Origin: Linum tenue
Lineage: Eukaryota; Streptophyta; Magnoliopsida; Malpighiales; Linaceae
Direction of reading: 5' to 3'
Length of the DNA: 64,000 nt
NCBI GenBank assembly: GCA_946122785.1
Contig: CAMGYJ010000011.1
Location: 40,946,513-41,010,512, forward strand
Every line of letters begins with the position of its first letter. Positions within the stretch are counted from its first letter, which is position 1. Below are positions 1 through 11,388 of this stretch, piece after piece. The position numbers and the translations under genes are program-made. The notes under the pieces are model-generated. The model had not been told where the DNA came from and did not search any database. It worked only from the letters and a program-made list of their open reading frames with translations.

Positions 1-690
1 AATATTAAAAATTCAATAACAAAATTTTGAGATGATTTACATAATTATAGTATGTCAAAGCATCATAATAAAACTAACGTTGCTTCCCGCCATCGGACTG
101 TTAATTGTTATTATTATTAATTACTTGAGATCCTATTTAAAATATTTAAAAAATTTTATGCTTTTTGTTTTTTAATGTTTATAATCGTAATTTATGTATT
201 GTTTATCCAATAAAATATATGCTTATAGTATAAGATTCACTTAAATTAATAAAATTTTCTCTAATATAAATTTTACTGATGGAGTGAAAAGATTGTGAAT
301 AAGTAGTTAAGTGTTAAACACATATGATGATACAATAGTACTAATTTTGTTGTTATTAATATCATCAATGTACTTTATCACACTAGATTTATGATTAAAA
401 TCATCGCATTAGATTTTATTGATGCATATTTGATGTGTTTTGGTTATTTTAATTATTGTGAAACATAGAAAAATAAAAACAAATCAAAATAATAAAAGGA
501 CATAAAAATAAGGTTGATATGGATGTTTAAGAATTTAGGAAATTTGAAATTAAGAAGCTCGATTGGAAAAAGTGTCTACTATATACTATTGAAGATGAGC
601 TCAATTTGGAAAGTGGCGGGCTTCCTACCATGCCTATGTTATTAAAAATTGACCATTTTGAACTAGTATATCAAGTTTACGGTTCGCATT
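1..690. other. AT-rich DNA without a gene
   Basis: No open frame of useful length, RNA gene or transposon end was recognised here. The DNA is strongly AT-rich with short A/T runs, as in decayed intergenic plant DNA. Confidence 0.6.
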
Positions 691-699
691 TTGTAAATA

Positions 700-1290
700 T
701 AATGTTTATTGGGTAATACTTGTTAGTTTTACGTAACAATTATACAATGGTGTTACACAAGATTTTCGTAATGATTTAATATTTTACGTAATATAATATT
801 TATATTCATTACGTAAAAGGATCATTTATCATGTTAGACTTCTATAATGATATTTAATAATTGTTAACTGATATATAAAACATGTTCATTACATAAAGGT
901 TACAAATCGATAGTAATTTCTTATGTAACAGTTAAATTAGAAGCTTTATGTAAGACTTCGGTAATGACTGCTGAGTTAAAGCATTACGTAACTTTGATTA
1001 ATACTTATCACATAAAAGGCTGTACATTACGGAAGACTCCCGTAATGACACTTTACAATTATTATGCAAACACATATATCTATCACTTAAAGGTTACATC
1101 ATGACAGTTATTTCTTACGTAATAGTTAAATTAGAAGCATTGTGTAACAATTTAACAAATTACGTATCTCAAGGTTAGTGTTCATTACGTAATCTTCTGT
1201 AATGACATGTAACAACTATTACGTAAGGTAATCATACATTAATTAACCATTATGTAATGTTTATAATATTTTACGTAATGTGACTTGTGA
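700..1290. repeat. TTACGTAA palindrome array in a degenerate tandem repeat
   Basis: The perfect 8-bp palindrome TTACGTAA occurs eight times, starting at 729, 784, 809, 984, 1115, 1185, 1219 and 1271, with further one-base variants such as TTATGTAA. CGTAATGA or GTAATGAC lies between several copies. The phrase GTTAAATTAGAAGC recurs at about 931 and 1125 in matching context, so part of the block is an imperfect tandem repeat of about 194 bp. It stops just upstream of the LINE zinc knuckle and may be the subterminal region of a transposon that landed in LINE ORF1. Clear terminal inverted repeats were not found. Confidence 0.7.
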
Positions 1291-1300
1291 AACCTACTAA

Positions 1301-1402
1301 CTGTGCTATTTTTGTGGAAGAATCAGCCACAACTGGCCGACGTGCAAAAGAATGAATGAGAAAAGGAAGAAAAACGGAGTAGCCTACTTGTCAGAGATTT
1401 AA
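1301..1402 (+). pseudogene. LINE ORF1 zinc-knuckle remnant
   Basis: Translation from 1301 gives CYFCGRISHNWPTC, a CX2CX4HX4C zinc knuckle typical of the nucleic-acid-binding ORF1 protein of plant LINEs. A stop follows at 1400-1402. A charged frame at 1688-1990 is probably the ORF1 C-terminal region. The N-terminal part of ORF1 was not found upstream, where the TTACGTAA repeats lie. Confidence 0.7.
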
Positions 1403-2206
1403 AACTCCTCGCTTAAGGAAGGACTTGACTCTCCTCACAGGCAATCCTCGGCGCAATCTAGAAATAGGGGAGAGAGCAGAAATACACAGAGCTCAATGGT
1501 GGAAAGAGAGGGAACGAGATCGGTAGGAGTTTATCGGCGGGGAGATACGGCGTCGGATGATGGAGGCTCAGCCGAGAGGAATTCCTAAATTCCACCAGGC
1601 TTCACAGTTTAGAGGGTAGAGCAGGAGCCAATTCAAAGGGAGGAGCAAGGGACGTAGGGGAGTTGGAGAGGAAAGTACAGGGAGGAGATGGGTTCAAGGA
1701 ATCTCAACCTTGACCTTGATAGAGCGGCGGCGGAGCTGGAATGGGGATTGAGATTGGAAGAGGGTGGAGGAAGAGAAGAGGCCGACGAGCAGCAAGCGAG
1801 GGATGTCCAGACCGAGCTGACATTGGGGCCGAGTCATCTGTCCGCTGCAAGTCAGGCCCACCCATTCGCCCAACTGGAGCTAGCTTATACCAACATGCAG
1901 ATGAAGGGCTTGAGGTTGAAATGGGCCGAAGTACGAAGAAAGGAAGGGAACAAGTCAAGTGAGTGGGGAAAGGCCCAAATCCGGTTTTAATGAGGAAGTT
2001 ATTTGGTTACTCAGCCCAGAAGGATGGGGTTTTGTGGGTGGGCCTGGAGGGGAGAATAGGAAATAGAAGAACCAAAGGGAAAAGAGGATACCTAATGTCG
2101 AGCAAAGGGGCAAACGAGCTGAAGGGGGAGCCGGCTAGGCAAGTTGAGGAGATAAGGGCAGCATTGGTTCTCCAGAAGCCACATCATCCGGAATGAGTAT
2201 AGTAAG

Positions 2207-2806
2207 TTGAAATTGTTGAGGATTTGGCCCATCCCTTACAAGAAGTTATGCAAAGCGTCTTTGTCGTCGCTTAGGCCATTCTATTGTTTTTCTAATGGAA
2301 ACGAGCAAAAACGAGAAGTTCATGGAGAACAAAGAAGAAGTCTCAAGATTTTCCCCATTAGAGAGTATGTTGAACCGGTTAAATCTTCTAGGGGCTTTGC
2401 TTTATGGTGGAAAGAGGGTATTAATATCACCGTGTTAAGTAGTGATAGCTACTACATGGATGTTAGAATAGACATGGGTAGAAAATTCTTTTGTACTTTT
2501 GTTCATGCTCCTTCTACAACTGTTAGTAGAAGGGAATTTTGGGAGCATCTGAGCTCCCTTCGGAGTAGAAGGGATGACAATTGGGTTGTTGTAGGGGATT
2601 TCAATGCTGCTATTTATGAAAATGAGAAAGAAGGGAGATGCCCTCTTAGGTACGAGAATGTGGAGCCTTTTAAAAGGTTCATCTTCCACAACGCTCTGAT
2701 CGATTCGGGGTATAAAGGGGAGCCCTTTACTTGGAAAAACAAGAGATCAGGGGAAAATTTGACGAGAGTTAGATTGGATCGAGTGCTTTGTTCGACTTCT
2801 TGGTGA
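2207..2806 (+). pseudogene. LINE endonuclease (EEP family) remnant
   Basis: The frame contains VVVGDFNAAIYENEKEG, the GDFN catalytic region of the exonuclease-endonuclease-phosphatase fold, followed by a segment ending in RVRLDRVLCSTSW, as expected near the end of this domain. The protein normally nicks target DNA to prime reverse transcription. The N-terminal catalytic region is scrambled by small indels, and a stop follows the last tryptophan. Further C-terminal residues, including a SDHCPIRL-like motif near 2850, continue after that stop. Confidence 0.75.
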
Positions 2807-3179
2807 GTTCAGTTTGGAGAAGCAATAGTTTTCCATGAGAAGATGGTGGAGTCTGATCATTGTCCAATCAGACTGGAGCTTCATTATAGATGAAGTAGGA
2901 GGAAAAAGACCCCTTTTAGGGTTGATGAAAGATGGCTTGAGAAAGAGGAGTGCAAAGAGATTGTTTCCCGAGCCTGGGACCCGGGAGGTCAATCGCCTGT
3001 CCAATTGAGCAAATGCGAACGAGATTTAAAGGAGTGGTCAAAGGAATTCCATAAAATAAGTGTGCAAAGAGAGCAGTATATCATTAAACAGCTCGAGATT
3101 CTACATCACCCTCCTAGAACGCAGGAGAATGTGGAGGAAGAGAAGAAGCTCACGATGGAACTGACAAAGATTTGGAAGG

Positions 3180-3974
3180 ATGAAGAGAACTTTTGGAATC
3201 AATGCTATCGTGAACTGGGATTGCCTTGAAACACTTCTGAAGAAGTATGGGTTTGATAATAAATGGTGTAGTTGGGTTAGTGCGTGTATTTGCTCTGTCA
3301 ACTTCTCCATTATTTTCAATGGAGAAGCTACAAACTCGTTCAAACCATCTCGAGGCATTAGCCAAGGAGACTCACTTTCTCCCTTCCTTTTCATTCTCAT
3401 GTCCAATTTTCACACCTTCTTGATTGATAAGGAAGTATCCCAAGAAAAACTTAAAGGGATTAAGCTAAATGCTAGATGCCTAGTGCTCACCCACTGCCTT
3501 TTTGCTGATGACACAGTCATTTTTGAAAAGGCGGATCACCAAGAAGCACAGAAAATTTTGGATCCTATTGGAGAGTATGGAGCAATCACAGGTCAAGAAG
3601 TGAACATCAATAAATCATCTATTTTCTTCAGTGCAAATGTACCCAATGATGACAAATATAATATCATTGCCCATATCGATTTCTCTTTGTCAAATTGCCA
3701 CTCTAAGTATTTGGGAGTCCCAACGGAATGGGGAAATTCAAAGAAAGAAACTTTCAACTTCCTCTTACAAAGAATGGAGAAAATGGGAGAGGCATGGAAA
3801 AGTCTCCTACTCTCCCATGATGGAAAAGCAATCCTTCTCAAGACGGTTATTCAAGCTATCTCATCTTTCATCATGTTCCTGTTTCAGCTGCCGAAAACAA
3901 TTACCAAGAAAATGGACTCTCTTCCTGGTAATTTATTTTGGTCAGGATCTATGCAGAAGAGTAGTCTCCACTAG
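3180..3974 (+). pseudogene. LINE reverse transcriptase remnant
   Basis: The frame begins inside the domain, near the VNWD motif that follows the first catalytic aspartate block, and continues through GISQGDSLSPFLF and the catalytic FADD box to the thumb region. The part before VNWD is lost: the endonuclease linker ending in ENFWNQ at about 3200 runs straight into it. The first catalytic region is therefore absent and the enzyme would be inactive. Confidence 0.8.
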
Positions 3975-4214
3975 TGTAGAAAGAAGATTCTTTTTATGCC
4001 TAAGGCAGGGGGGTTGTGATTCCGGAGCTTCAATGATTTTAACTTAGCCCTACTGGCAAAACAGGCATGGCGTCTCCTTACATCTCCTAATTCACTGTGG
4101 AGTCGTCTTCTGAAGGGACTTTACTTCCCACATGGAGATTTTATCAACGCTAAGAAGGTAAGCAAAGCCTCTTGGATTTGGGCTAGTCTTTAGGAGGCAA
4201 AAAAGGTCATTAAC

Positions 4215-4868
4215 ATGGGAGCGATTCGAGTGATTGGCTCGGGGGAGGACACATGGGTCGATCAGGACCCCTGGGGATGGATTGATCTAGGGGATAGGAG
4301 TTGGAACATGGATGTTATACAGGGTCATTTATCTAGATTAGAACTGGAAGCGATTCTGAGGATACCTATTGTAGAGGAAGGTGAGGGGGACTTCTGGGCA
4401 TGGAATTTCACTGAAGAGGGGAGTTTCTCGGTGAAGTCAGCTTACCATGCGCTTCACAATGCCAATACTAATTTTCAACCAAGCGGGAATGCAGAGAAAT
4501 GGAAATGGATTTGGAGCCTTCACCTCCCCCCTAAGCTGAAATTCTTTATCTGGAGGTGATCCAAGAATGGGTTGGCAACGAAAGATAGACTTCTTCACAA
4601 AAAATGTGCTCCTAATGCGACATGCCCAGTGTGTCATTTCCCCATTGAATCCATCAATCACTGCCTGTTTCGGTGCCCTCATGCCAATGAGGCATGGACC
4701 GCTATTTTCCCGTCCCTCCCTTTGCCTCCCCATGGAACTTTGTTCTTTGATTGGTTCTGCTCCCTCAAAGATGCAGTTCATCAGAATTCCTTGATCCATA
4801 TAGTGTTTCTCTGTTGGAATATTTGGAAATCCAGGAACGAATGCGCTTTCAAGAATAGAATCTCGTGA
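4215..4868 (+). pseudogene. LINE post-RT region with zf-RVT domain, split by a stop
   Basis: The first frame (4215-4559) carries the usual plant LINE segment with VKSAYHAL and a tryptophan-rich end at KFFIWR. A stop codon interrupts it. The downstream frame (4572-4868) gives LATKDRLLHKKC, then CPVC, and then HCLFRCPHANEAW, the cysteine and histidine pattern of the zf-RVT domain. The function of this domain in LINEs is not well established. Confidence 0.75.
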
Positions 4869-5010
4869 CGTCCGAATGTGTGCCAACAAGCGGTTAAAGA
4901 GTTTACTGAATGGAGCTCTTCCATGAGGCCCCCACCTCCCATGCCTTCCCTTCCTTCTCAGCACATGGGAATCCTGTCTCATACGAATCCTCCGCCAAGT
5001 AATCCCTCTT

Positions 5011-5447
5011 TGGTGATTCACTGTGATGGGTCGTTCATGAGCGACTCCTAGCCGGCGGCATATGGTGCTGTGGTTATTAACTATCATGGACAAGTGTGTG
5101 ATGGGAGAGCTGACAATCTTCTTTGTTCCACCCCGATTGAAGCAGAAACTAAGGCTCTTTTAGAAGAAGTGAAATTAGCACAAGAACATGGAATCGAGTG
5201 TACTATTCATTATGATTGTCAGGTGCTGGTAAAAGCTTTAAATTCTAATCACGCGAGATGGCCGTGGAGATGTGCAGCCTGGATTGGATCAATTGTCAAT
5301 ATCCTCAGGACAAATCCGTTCATTAAAGTCAAGGAAGTGTCGAGGGCACTCAATGTCAGAGCTGACTGGGTTGCACGTACAAAGGCGAGAGCTACGCTTC
5401 CTGATGACTGGATTAATATTCTTGATCTAATTTCTAATCTTCTTTAA
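5011..5447 (+). pseudogene. LINE C-terminal RNase H (RVT_3 type) remnant
   Basis: The frame reads IHCDGSF at its start, has one stop a few residues later, and continues through EAETKALLEEVKLA, HYDCQVLVKALN and a C-terminal RADWVAR motif. These are the acidic catalytic positions of the plant LINE RNase H domain. It ends about 60 bp before the short A-run that marks the LINE 3' end. Confidence 0.75.
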
Positions 5448-5510
5448 GAATGTAACCTGGTTAACGTTTCTTTCGTTTGGTGGAATAAAAGTTGTTTCTC
5501 ATTGTCAAAA

Positions 5511-7635
5511 AACCCCTACTATAACAGTTAAAAACAATCAAATTATGATAACTTCAACGCATTGTAAGAATTTCCTGTATTCTATCCTATGAGTGACTCA
5601 TTGATGATTATGCATGCGCAATGACTATAGAGGAAAGCCGATTCTTATATCCAAATCCGTTAATCCAATGGGACAAACCAAATTCAGTTGTATCTTCGTT
5701 TTCCACCCACATACCCACTTGTGTTCCTTTCCCTTCAATATTTAGTCGTCTCTTCTCTGATCTTTGCACTAATATATGCAACAAGTATAATGGGCGCAGT
5801 TCAGGCCACTCATTATATGAATTAGTCAACAACGTACCAAAAGCATTAATTTTCTTGCAATCCATGACTCAAATCAAATGGACGCCCCTCTACTAGAGGT
5901 GTCAGTGTGTACTTGGACCGGTTCGTTGGAAACTAAATCCCAAGAATCGAAAAAAAAAATTAAACAAACTATTCTAATGTTGTTGCAAATTATGAGCAAG
6001 GTTGCTAACCAGGGTAACCGGGGGTTGATCCGCAGGTTAAGCTGGATTGACTCGGACCCAGATAGGAAAAACAGGTGTCAACACCGCTTTTGAATTTCAC
6101 CCGAATTCGTCAAACCCACTCCAATTGGGTCAAAACATGGTAAAACTGGCTTCAACCCGGTCAACGGATTTTCATTCCATAAGGCCATTATGCATGGCTT
6201 GCATATGTACAAATCGCACGCTGGCATCACTTAAAATCAAATCCATTTGTCGCTTTCCTTCACTGGTCAAGAATATGATAAAGACATTATTTCTGCAGTT
6301 TGCTCGGTTTGGGTCAAACCCCTTTTTCTTCCATAATCCATACAGTAATTAGGATTCCTATGCTTAGGTATAAATGATTAAAATTTCAATGTTCCTTTGT
6401 TCAATATAAGCATGTCTTAATCTTGGGATTTCATTCCTTTTGAGTAAAAATACAAATGACGGATTCCAACTCTTCTCATCATGAGTTCTATCTATATTAC
6501 TCATGTTGTTCTAGTTCATTCAATGTGTCAATTACGAAATTATATTGTGGAGTTAAGTGTGTTTGAATTTTTACCATATGTTGGATTAAAGTACAAATAT
6601 ATGTAATTATATGTTATTAATCATATATTAGATGGGGTTACATATAATTTTTACATGTAGGAATGATATATTGACTTTTTCACATATCCCGACGAAATCA
6701 GGCTAAAATGATCGAATCATTAACCTTTCACTCGCTTGCTTGATTGGACCAATAGGTTAAACCGGGTTGATAACCTTTGATTATGGCCATACTGATATTT
6801 GATTATTTAGTTGATGGTTAATTAAGATGTGATTTTATGGTTCGTTTGAGCCTTTGAAGGATGATCAATATGTAAAGTCACATATGAGAGCTAGTAATCT
6901 CATATGTAGTAGCTTTTATTCAAAATTATCCCGGCCTCGTCTTGTTCATCAATTTAAAAAATGGAGGAAAGAGAAGAAATCAAATAGTGTAGGGAGGGGT
7001 GTTAATTGCAAATATTTATTTGGTTTGCACAATAATCTGTTCTGTATCATTTTGATTTGATTTGGGATTTGCTTAATTATGATCTTTATCTAAATTTCTT
7101 ATGTGTCTTCTCTTCATCATAAAACTCTGAAATTATATTTTTAAATAATACTGGAAATTATATTCAAAACTCAAAAAAGTAAAGCGAATTAGCTTTAGGT
7201 TAAAGATCTATAAAAGCTTTTATTGAAGTGGTTGGACATGTAATTTTAATCAAGCTAGAGTGTCTTACAAGCTAGCTAACTGAGAAAATCTATTATCATG
7301 TTGTAGATAATGATCTAATAGCATATGAAACTTTATCTCCTAACATAAATTGTACTACTTGATGGTGCTAGTTGTTACTTCGGTTAGTTGACCAAATTAT
7401 AATAATGAAAATTTGCAATTAAGATTGAGTTTGGAAGGTGCTTTGGAATTTCCTTATTGAAGTCATCAACACGCAACTATTCATTTAGAAGTGTCACAAC
7501 AACAGAAACAAAGATAAATTCATAATTCATAATTTAGATTTTCACGAGAGAGATAATTATCTATTGTTTTCCAGTTTAGAAGGTGCATAAATTAACCAGA
7601 AAATGAAATTTGAAAACAATCTAAAATGAATAGTA
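5511..7635. other. Gene-free DNA between LINE and repeat cluster
   Basis: No gene is recognised. A short open frame (5621-5896) and its antisense shadow show no known motif. Around 6000-6180 and 6690-6780 there are GGTTGA / AACCGGG-rich segments that could be parts of old repeats. The rest is AT-rich. Confidence 0.5.
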
Positions 7636-7639
7636 GAAA

Positions 7640-7865
7640 TTGAAGTTGTACAATTTGAAGTAGTATATAATATTATGGTACAATTTCAGGTTATACCTAT
7701 ACTATTTTGTACAAATTCGTTTAGGGTACAATTTGAATTTGTACTTTTATATTATGATACAACTTGAAATTGTACCATGATATAATTGTACAAATTTTCT
7801 GATGGTATAACATAAACTTGTACCTTAAACGTTATAATACAACTTCAAATAGTACCTTAAATAAC
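7640..7865. repeat. GTACAACTT-type inverted-repeat cluster, copy 1
   Basis: Short variants of GGTACAACTT, AAGTTGTACC and GGTACAATTT recur roughly every 20-40 bp in both orientations, making small imperfect hairpins. A second cluster of the same vocabulary lies at 25738-25955. No transposase or clear terminal repeats accompany it. Confidence 0.6.
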
Positions 7866-8343
7866 CAATGTTTTAAAGCATAGTAGAATTGCACATAGTA
7901 GAAGCCTTATTCACCCAAAATTATTATATAGGGGCGGCCTCTTCTAAAATTTAAAGTAAATACATATTTAAAAAATCTAAATAAAAATACCTGATAATAC
8001 AAATGATAATAAAATAGTAGGATGTATATTAGTTTTGTGAAAAAAATTGATGAGTACAATCTACAATAATATTACACAAAATACCATTGAAGTGTGGAGA
8101 AGCAGGAATCGACGATTAAGAGGGCGTAGACTGATCATTGGACTAGGGGTTGGTACACGGGAACGATTGAAAAGAAGCAGGCCCTCACTGTTTTTTTTTT
8201 TACTTTGTTTCAGAATCGTGGAAAATTGAGAATTCATTTTAGCAAGATGAAAAATTGGAGTGATTTAATTGGACTGTTCTTGTGGTTTATTATTACATTA
8301 ATATTTTTAACATACTAACAAAAAATTTGTTGTGTAATGAAAA
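7866..8343. other. Gene-free AT-rich DNA
   Basis: A 60-codon frame at 8047-8229 is basic and ends in a phenylalanine run read from a T-tract. It resembles no known protein and is probably chance. Nothing else was recognised. Confidence 0.5.
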
Positions 8344-9360
8344 CTAGTTTTTTGGTCCGCGCTTTGCTGCGCAAGAAAACTGATTATCATTTAATGATGT
8401 AGTTAAAAGAAAATAATCAACAAAATATTTTGTATAGATACCTCCACAAGGTTTAATGAATTATTTTTTTTAACTAATATTAAAATAAATATGTTATGAA
8501 AATATCACATTGATTAAACGGTAATATAAAAAACCTTACAGAACATTTGCGTATAGCAAATTGATCAGATGGTCAACAATATAGTGAATAGTAAAAGAAT
8601 TTCACTCAAACTTATATTAGGATAGAATTACTCAATATGTTTGTTAATATTAAAGGAACTTTTGTTAGATTTATTTAATTTTTTTGTTTAATTGATACAT
8701 AAGAAATGATTATCCCCTCATAAACTTTACATAGTATATTAATCATGAAATAGATACCCCCCATAAATTTTAGATACTGTCTTAATCATTACAAAAAAAA
8801 AAATCCGTAATACATTTTGCTCAATTAACACACTGAAATTAAATTGTTTATTATGATCTATGAATCTCGAACGTACTTTGTAAATGTGAGATTTATCTAA
8901 AGTGTTACTACATACTTGTACATTTCATTGATAAGAAGAGATTAACAGTTTTGTTAATAGTAAAGAAACTTTCGTTCAAACTTATACTACGTAGACTTAC
9001 TTAATTTGTTTGTCTAATCGCTATATAAGAAATTATTATCCCTTCATAAACTTTAAATAGTGTCTTAATCATGAAATAACTATCCTTCCAAAATTTTTGC
9101 GTAGTGTTTTAATCATTACAATAAATTTTCATAATACATTTTGCTCAATCAATACAATGAAATCAGATTGTTTCTTATGATCTATGAATCTCGCCCGTAC
9201 TTTATAGATGTGAGATTAATCGAAAGTGTTACTACATACTTGTACATACCATTGATGTTTTTCTGTTTTCTGTATTTGATGAAATATAATGACCATAAAA
9301 TAAACAATTTCTACAAAGTTGTAGGAAAAGTTGCTTATATCACCCTCAATTCTCATCAAT
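8344..9360 (-). mobile_element. Non-autonomous Helitron-like element, 3' terminus
   Basis: On the - strand the sequence ends with a short hairpin (GCGC, loop, GCGC; about 8357-8372) followed by a T/A-rich spacer and terminal CTAG (8344-8347) next to T, the signature of a Helitron 3' end. The body is AT-rich, encodes no Rep/helicase and includes the direct duplication described at 8637-9260. The opposite terminus was not identified, so the end coordinate is approximate. Confidence 0.45.
8637..9260. repeat. Internal direct duplication of about 310 bp
   Basis: Segment 8637-8945 resembles 8950-9260. Both carry, in the same order, GAAATKATTATCCC, CATAAACTTTA, CATTTTGCTCAAT, TTATGATCTATGAATCTCG and GTTACTACATACTTGTACAT. 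The copies differ at many positions, so the duplication is old. It lies within the Helitron-like element. Confidence 0.65.
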
Positions 9361-9736
9361 GAAAAAAAAAATGAAACTGATATTTTGGCAGAGTATCTTT
9401 TTCTACCCAGCGTGGCTTAGGGAATGGAGGATTGGTAGTTTAAAAATGAGATTGGTTGTTCAAAGTTAAAACTAATAATAGACGTGACTGCAGTGAAACA
9501 GCGGCCCTTGGACATCGCCTAATTATTAAATGAACAGTAACCCGGTTGTGCTATTTTTTCGTAAGGAACAATAACCAAAATTTTGGTTGCTTGCGGCATA
9601 ATTATATAATAATAATGTTTTTTCCCGCAATTTTAGTGTCTCGAATTTGAACCATAGGAACTATCATTTATTTTGTTTCATTTCCCTAAAGCTCAAACTA
9701 CTATTGGGTTCGATAAAAAAAAAAAAAAATTCTTCC

Positions 9737-10135
9737 TAGGGGTGAGAATCCGCTACCGAGTACATAGTTAGTAAATACTCCGTTTAATACACGTATATGT
9801 ACCCGTACGTACTTTATCCGTTTAAAACTTCCGTATCCGTATTTTTGTCAAGCCGTTTCATTTTTTTCCGTTCATTTGGTGGCTCCCGTACCAAACACGT
9901 ATAAAATCCGTATAACACGTTTTATATCCGTATTTAATGAATTAAATTGTTAACTTTACTATTATTTATATATTTATTTATTTTAAAAAATAATTTATTT
10001 TATATATTTATGACTATTAACGTACTATTAAACGTAACATTAGCTTAGAAATGAAGTAAAATACCCGTACGTATTATATCCGTAACTTTCCCGTACCGTA
10101 TTTTACTAACTGAACCACTACGTGCCTTTTTGTAC
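9737..10135. mobile_element. Decayed hAT-like non-autonomous element
   Basis: The segment opens with TAGGGGTGAGAATCCG, which resembles a common plant hAT terminal sequence, and is filled with short CCGTA / CGTAC repeats as in the subterminal regions of such elements. A matching inverted end was not found, so it may be truncated. No transposase is encoded. Confidence 0.4.
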
Positions 10136-10984
10136 CTAATTAGTACGACTTGTATCTTTCTAGGTTAGATTTGGGATTACTTGTTAGTTACATAGGGACC
10201 TAGTGATACAAACATTTTAGGCTTGGATGAGGCGTCAAATAAGATTATTTGAAAGATCATATATAATATGGAAGGTTATTAGTAATTATAATCGGGCTTA
10301 CTATGATATGTTTGATGTTATAAGTCACGTGAAAATATAAATGCATGATAACAACATACATTATGAGTGAATCTTCGTAGTTAATAAAAATTGTCTTTAT
10401 ATCTCATTCCTCAAGATAATTGTTGTCTGATGGAACATGTTTTGATCAAATCTTATATTGAGTGTGCGAATCATCAGCCAATTGAATTGTTCTGCTACCA
10501 ATGTAAGGTTTTGTGAGGTCATTGGGAATTTTATTCTAGACGAGAATAAAGTGCAAATGATGGTTCTTATATCAAGTGGTATCATTGTTACATTTCTTAC
10601 AACACCAAAACAACCTAAATTATGATAAACATTGTGATACAAAATGTAATTTTTTTTAGAGTTTGAACATTCCAAAAACCAAAGAAAAGAATTTATCACA
10701 AATTGGTCACATGATCGATCATCACAAGCAAGTAATGAGTCGTTTTAAATTTCTTTTGAACTTGTAATGAACTGTTTTTAAAGGGAACTTGTAATGAACT
10801 CAAAGGACACGTTCAACTTCACTTAATTTAAAGCATACTTTTACCAAACAAATACTTCAAAGTGAAAAGGAAAACAAAAAACAAATAGAGATGGCGTTAA
10901 ACACTAGTTGGTGAGCTTTGTTTACTACTTGTTAATTAATGGATGGTGGTACAGTGGATTTAAAGCTGGGCTGAAGGCCGCGGG
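10136..10984. other. Gene-free DNA upstream of the Tubby-like gene
   Basis: No coding potential was recognised. An antisense frame at 10397-10699 has no familiar motif. The distal promoter of the downstream gene would lie here, but no specific element can be named with confidence. Confidence 0.5.
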
Positions 10985-11388
10985 GGGAGCAGTTGTTTCT
11001 AGAGAGAGAAAACAGGAGAAGAGAAGAGACAGAACTGGAGAGAGACGGGTAAAGTAATAGAGAGAGAGAGAGAGAGAGAGGGAGAGATCTGACAAAGGGC
11101 AAAAAGGAGAGGAAGATCGAGGTGGGTGTTGGCCTATCTATTGTTTTCTTCGCTTGTTCATCTCTTTCTCTCTCTGCTTTTGCTTTTCTTCCCTCTTTTA
11201 CTTTTGGGTTAGATCTCGTTTCTTTTGGCTCCCCCTCTTCCCACCCTCTGGATTTCTGCTTGTTTCTCGAGAATTTCCTCCCAGTTTTTCCGGGTCTTGG
11301 TCCTCTTGGATAAACCTTGTAGTTGCTGGCGGCAGTTCATTGTTCTCTTCTGGATTTGGTTCATTCTGGGTTAGATCTCCTTTTCTCC
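10985..11388 (+). promoter_or_regulatory. Promoter-proximal region and 5' UTR exon of the Tubby-like gene, with (GA)n tract
   Basis: A purine-rich stretch at about 10995-11110 includes an uninterrupted (AG)n microsatellite at roughly 11060-11082, followed by a pyrimidine-rich TCTTTCTCTCTC segment. This composition is common around transcription starts and in 5' leaders of plant housekeeping genes. No convincing TATA box is seen. The leader exon is inferred to end at 11388, before a CCGTAAGT donor. Confidence 0.5.

Larger units (their letters stand above)
1301..5510 (+). mobile_element. Degenerate plant LINE (L1-type), internally deleted
   Basis: A non-LTR retrotransposon read on the + strand in the usual order: ORF1 CCHC zinc knuckle (about 1304-1345), endonuclease (2207-2806), reverse transcriptase (3180-3974), zf-RVT region (4215-4868) and a C-terminal RNase H (about 5011-5447). 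A short A-run follows at about 5500. Every domain is broken by stops or frameshifts. The linker after the endonuclease joins directly to the middle of the reverse transcriptase near 3190, so several hundred residues are missing. The element cannot be autonomous. Its 5' end is unclear because the TTACGTAA array begins immediately before the zinc knuckle. No target-site duplication was found. Confidence 0.85.

Noticed and set aside
5621..5896. Possible small gene at 5.6-5.9 kb
   Set aside because: Both strands are open by chance over about 90 codons, with no motif, splice context or promoter support.
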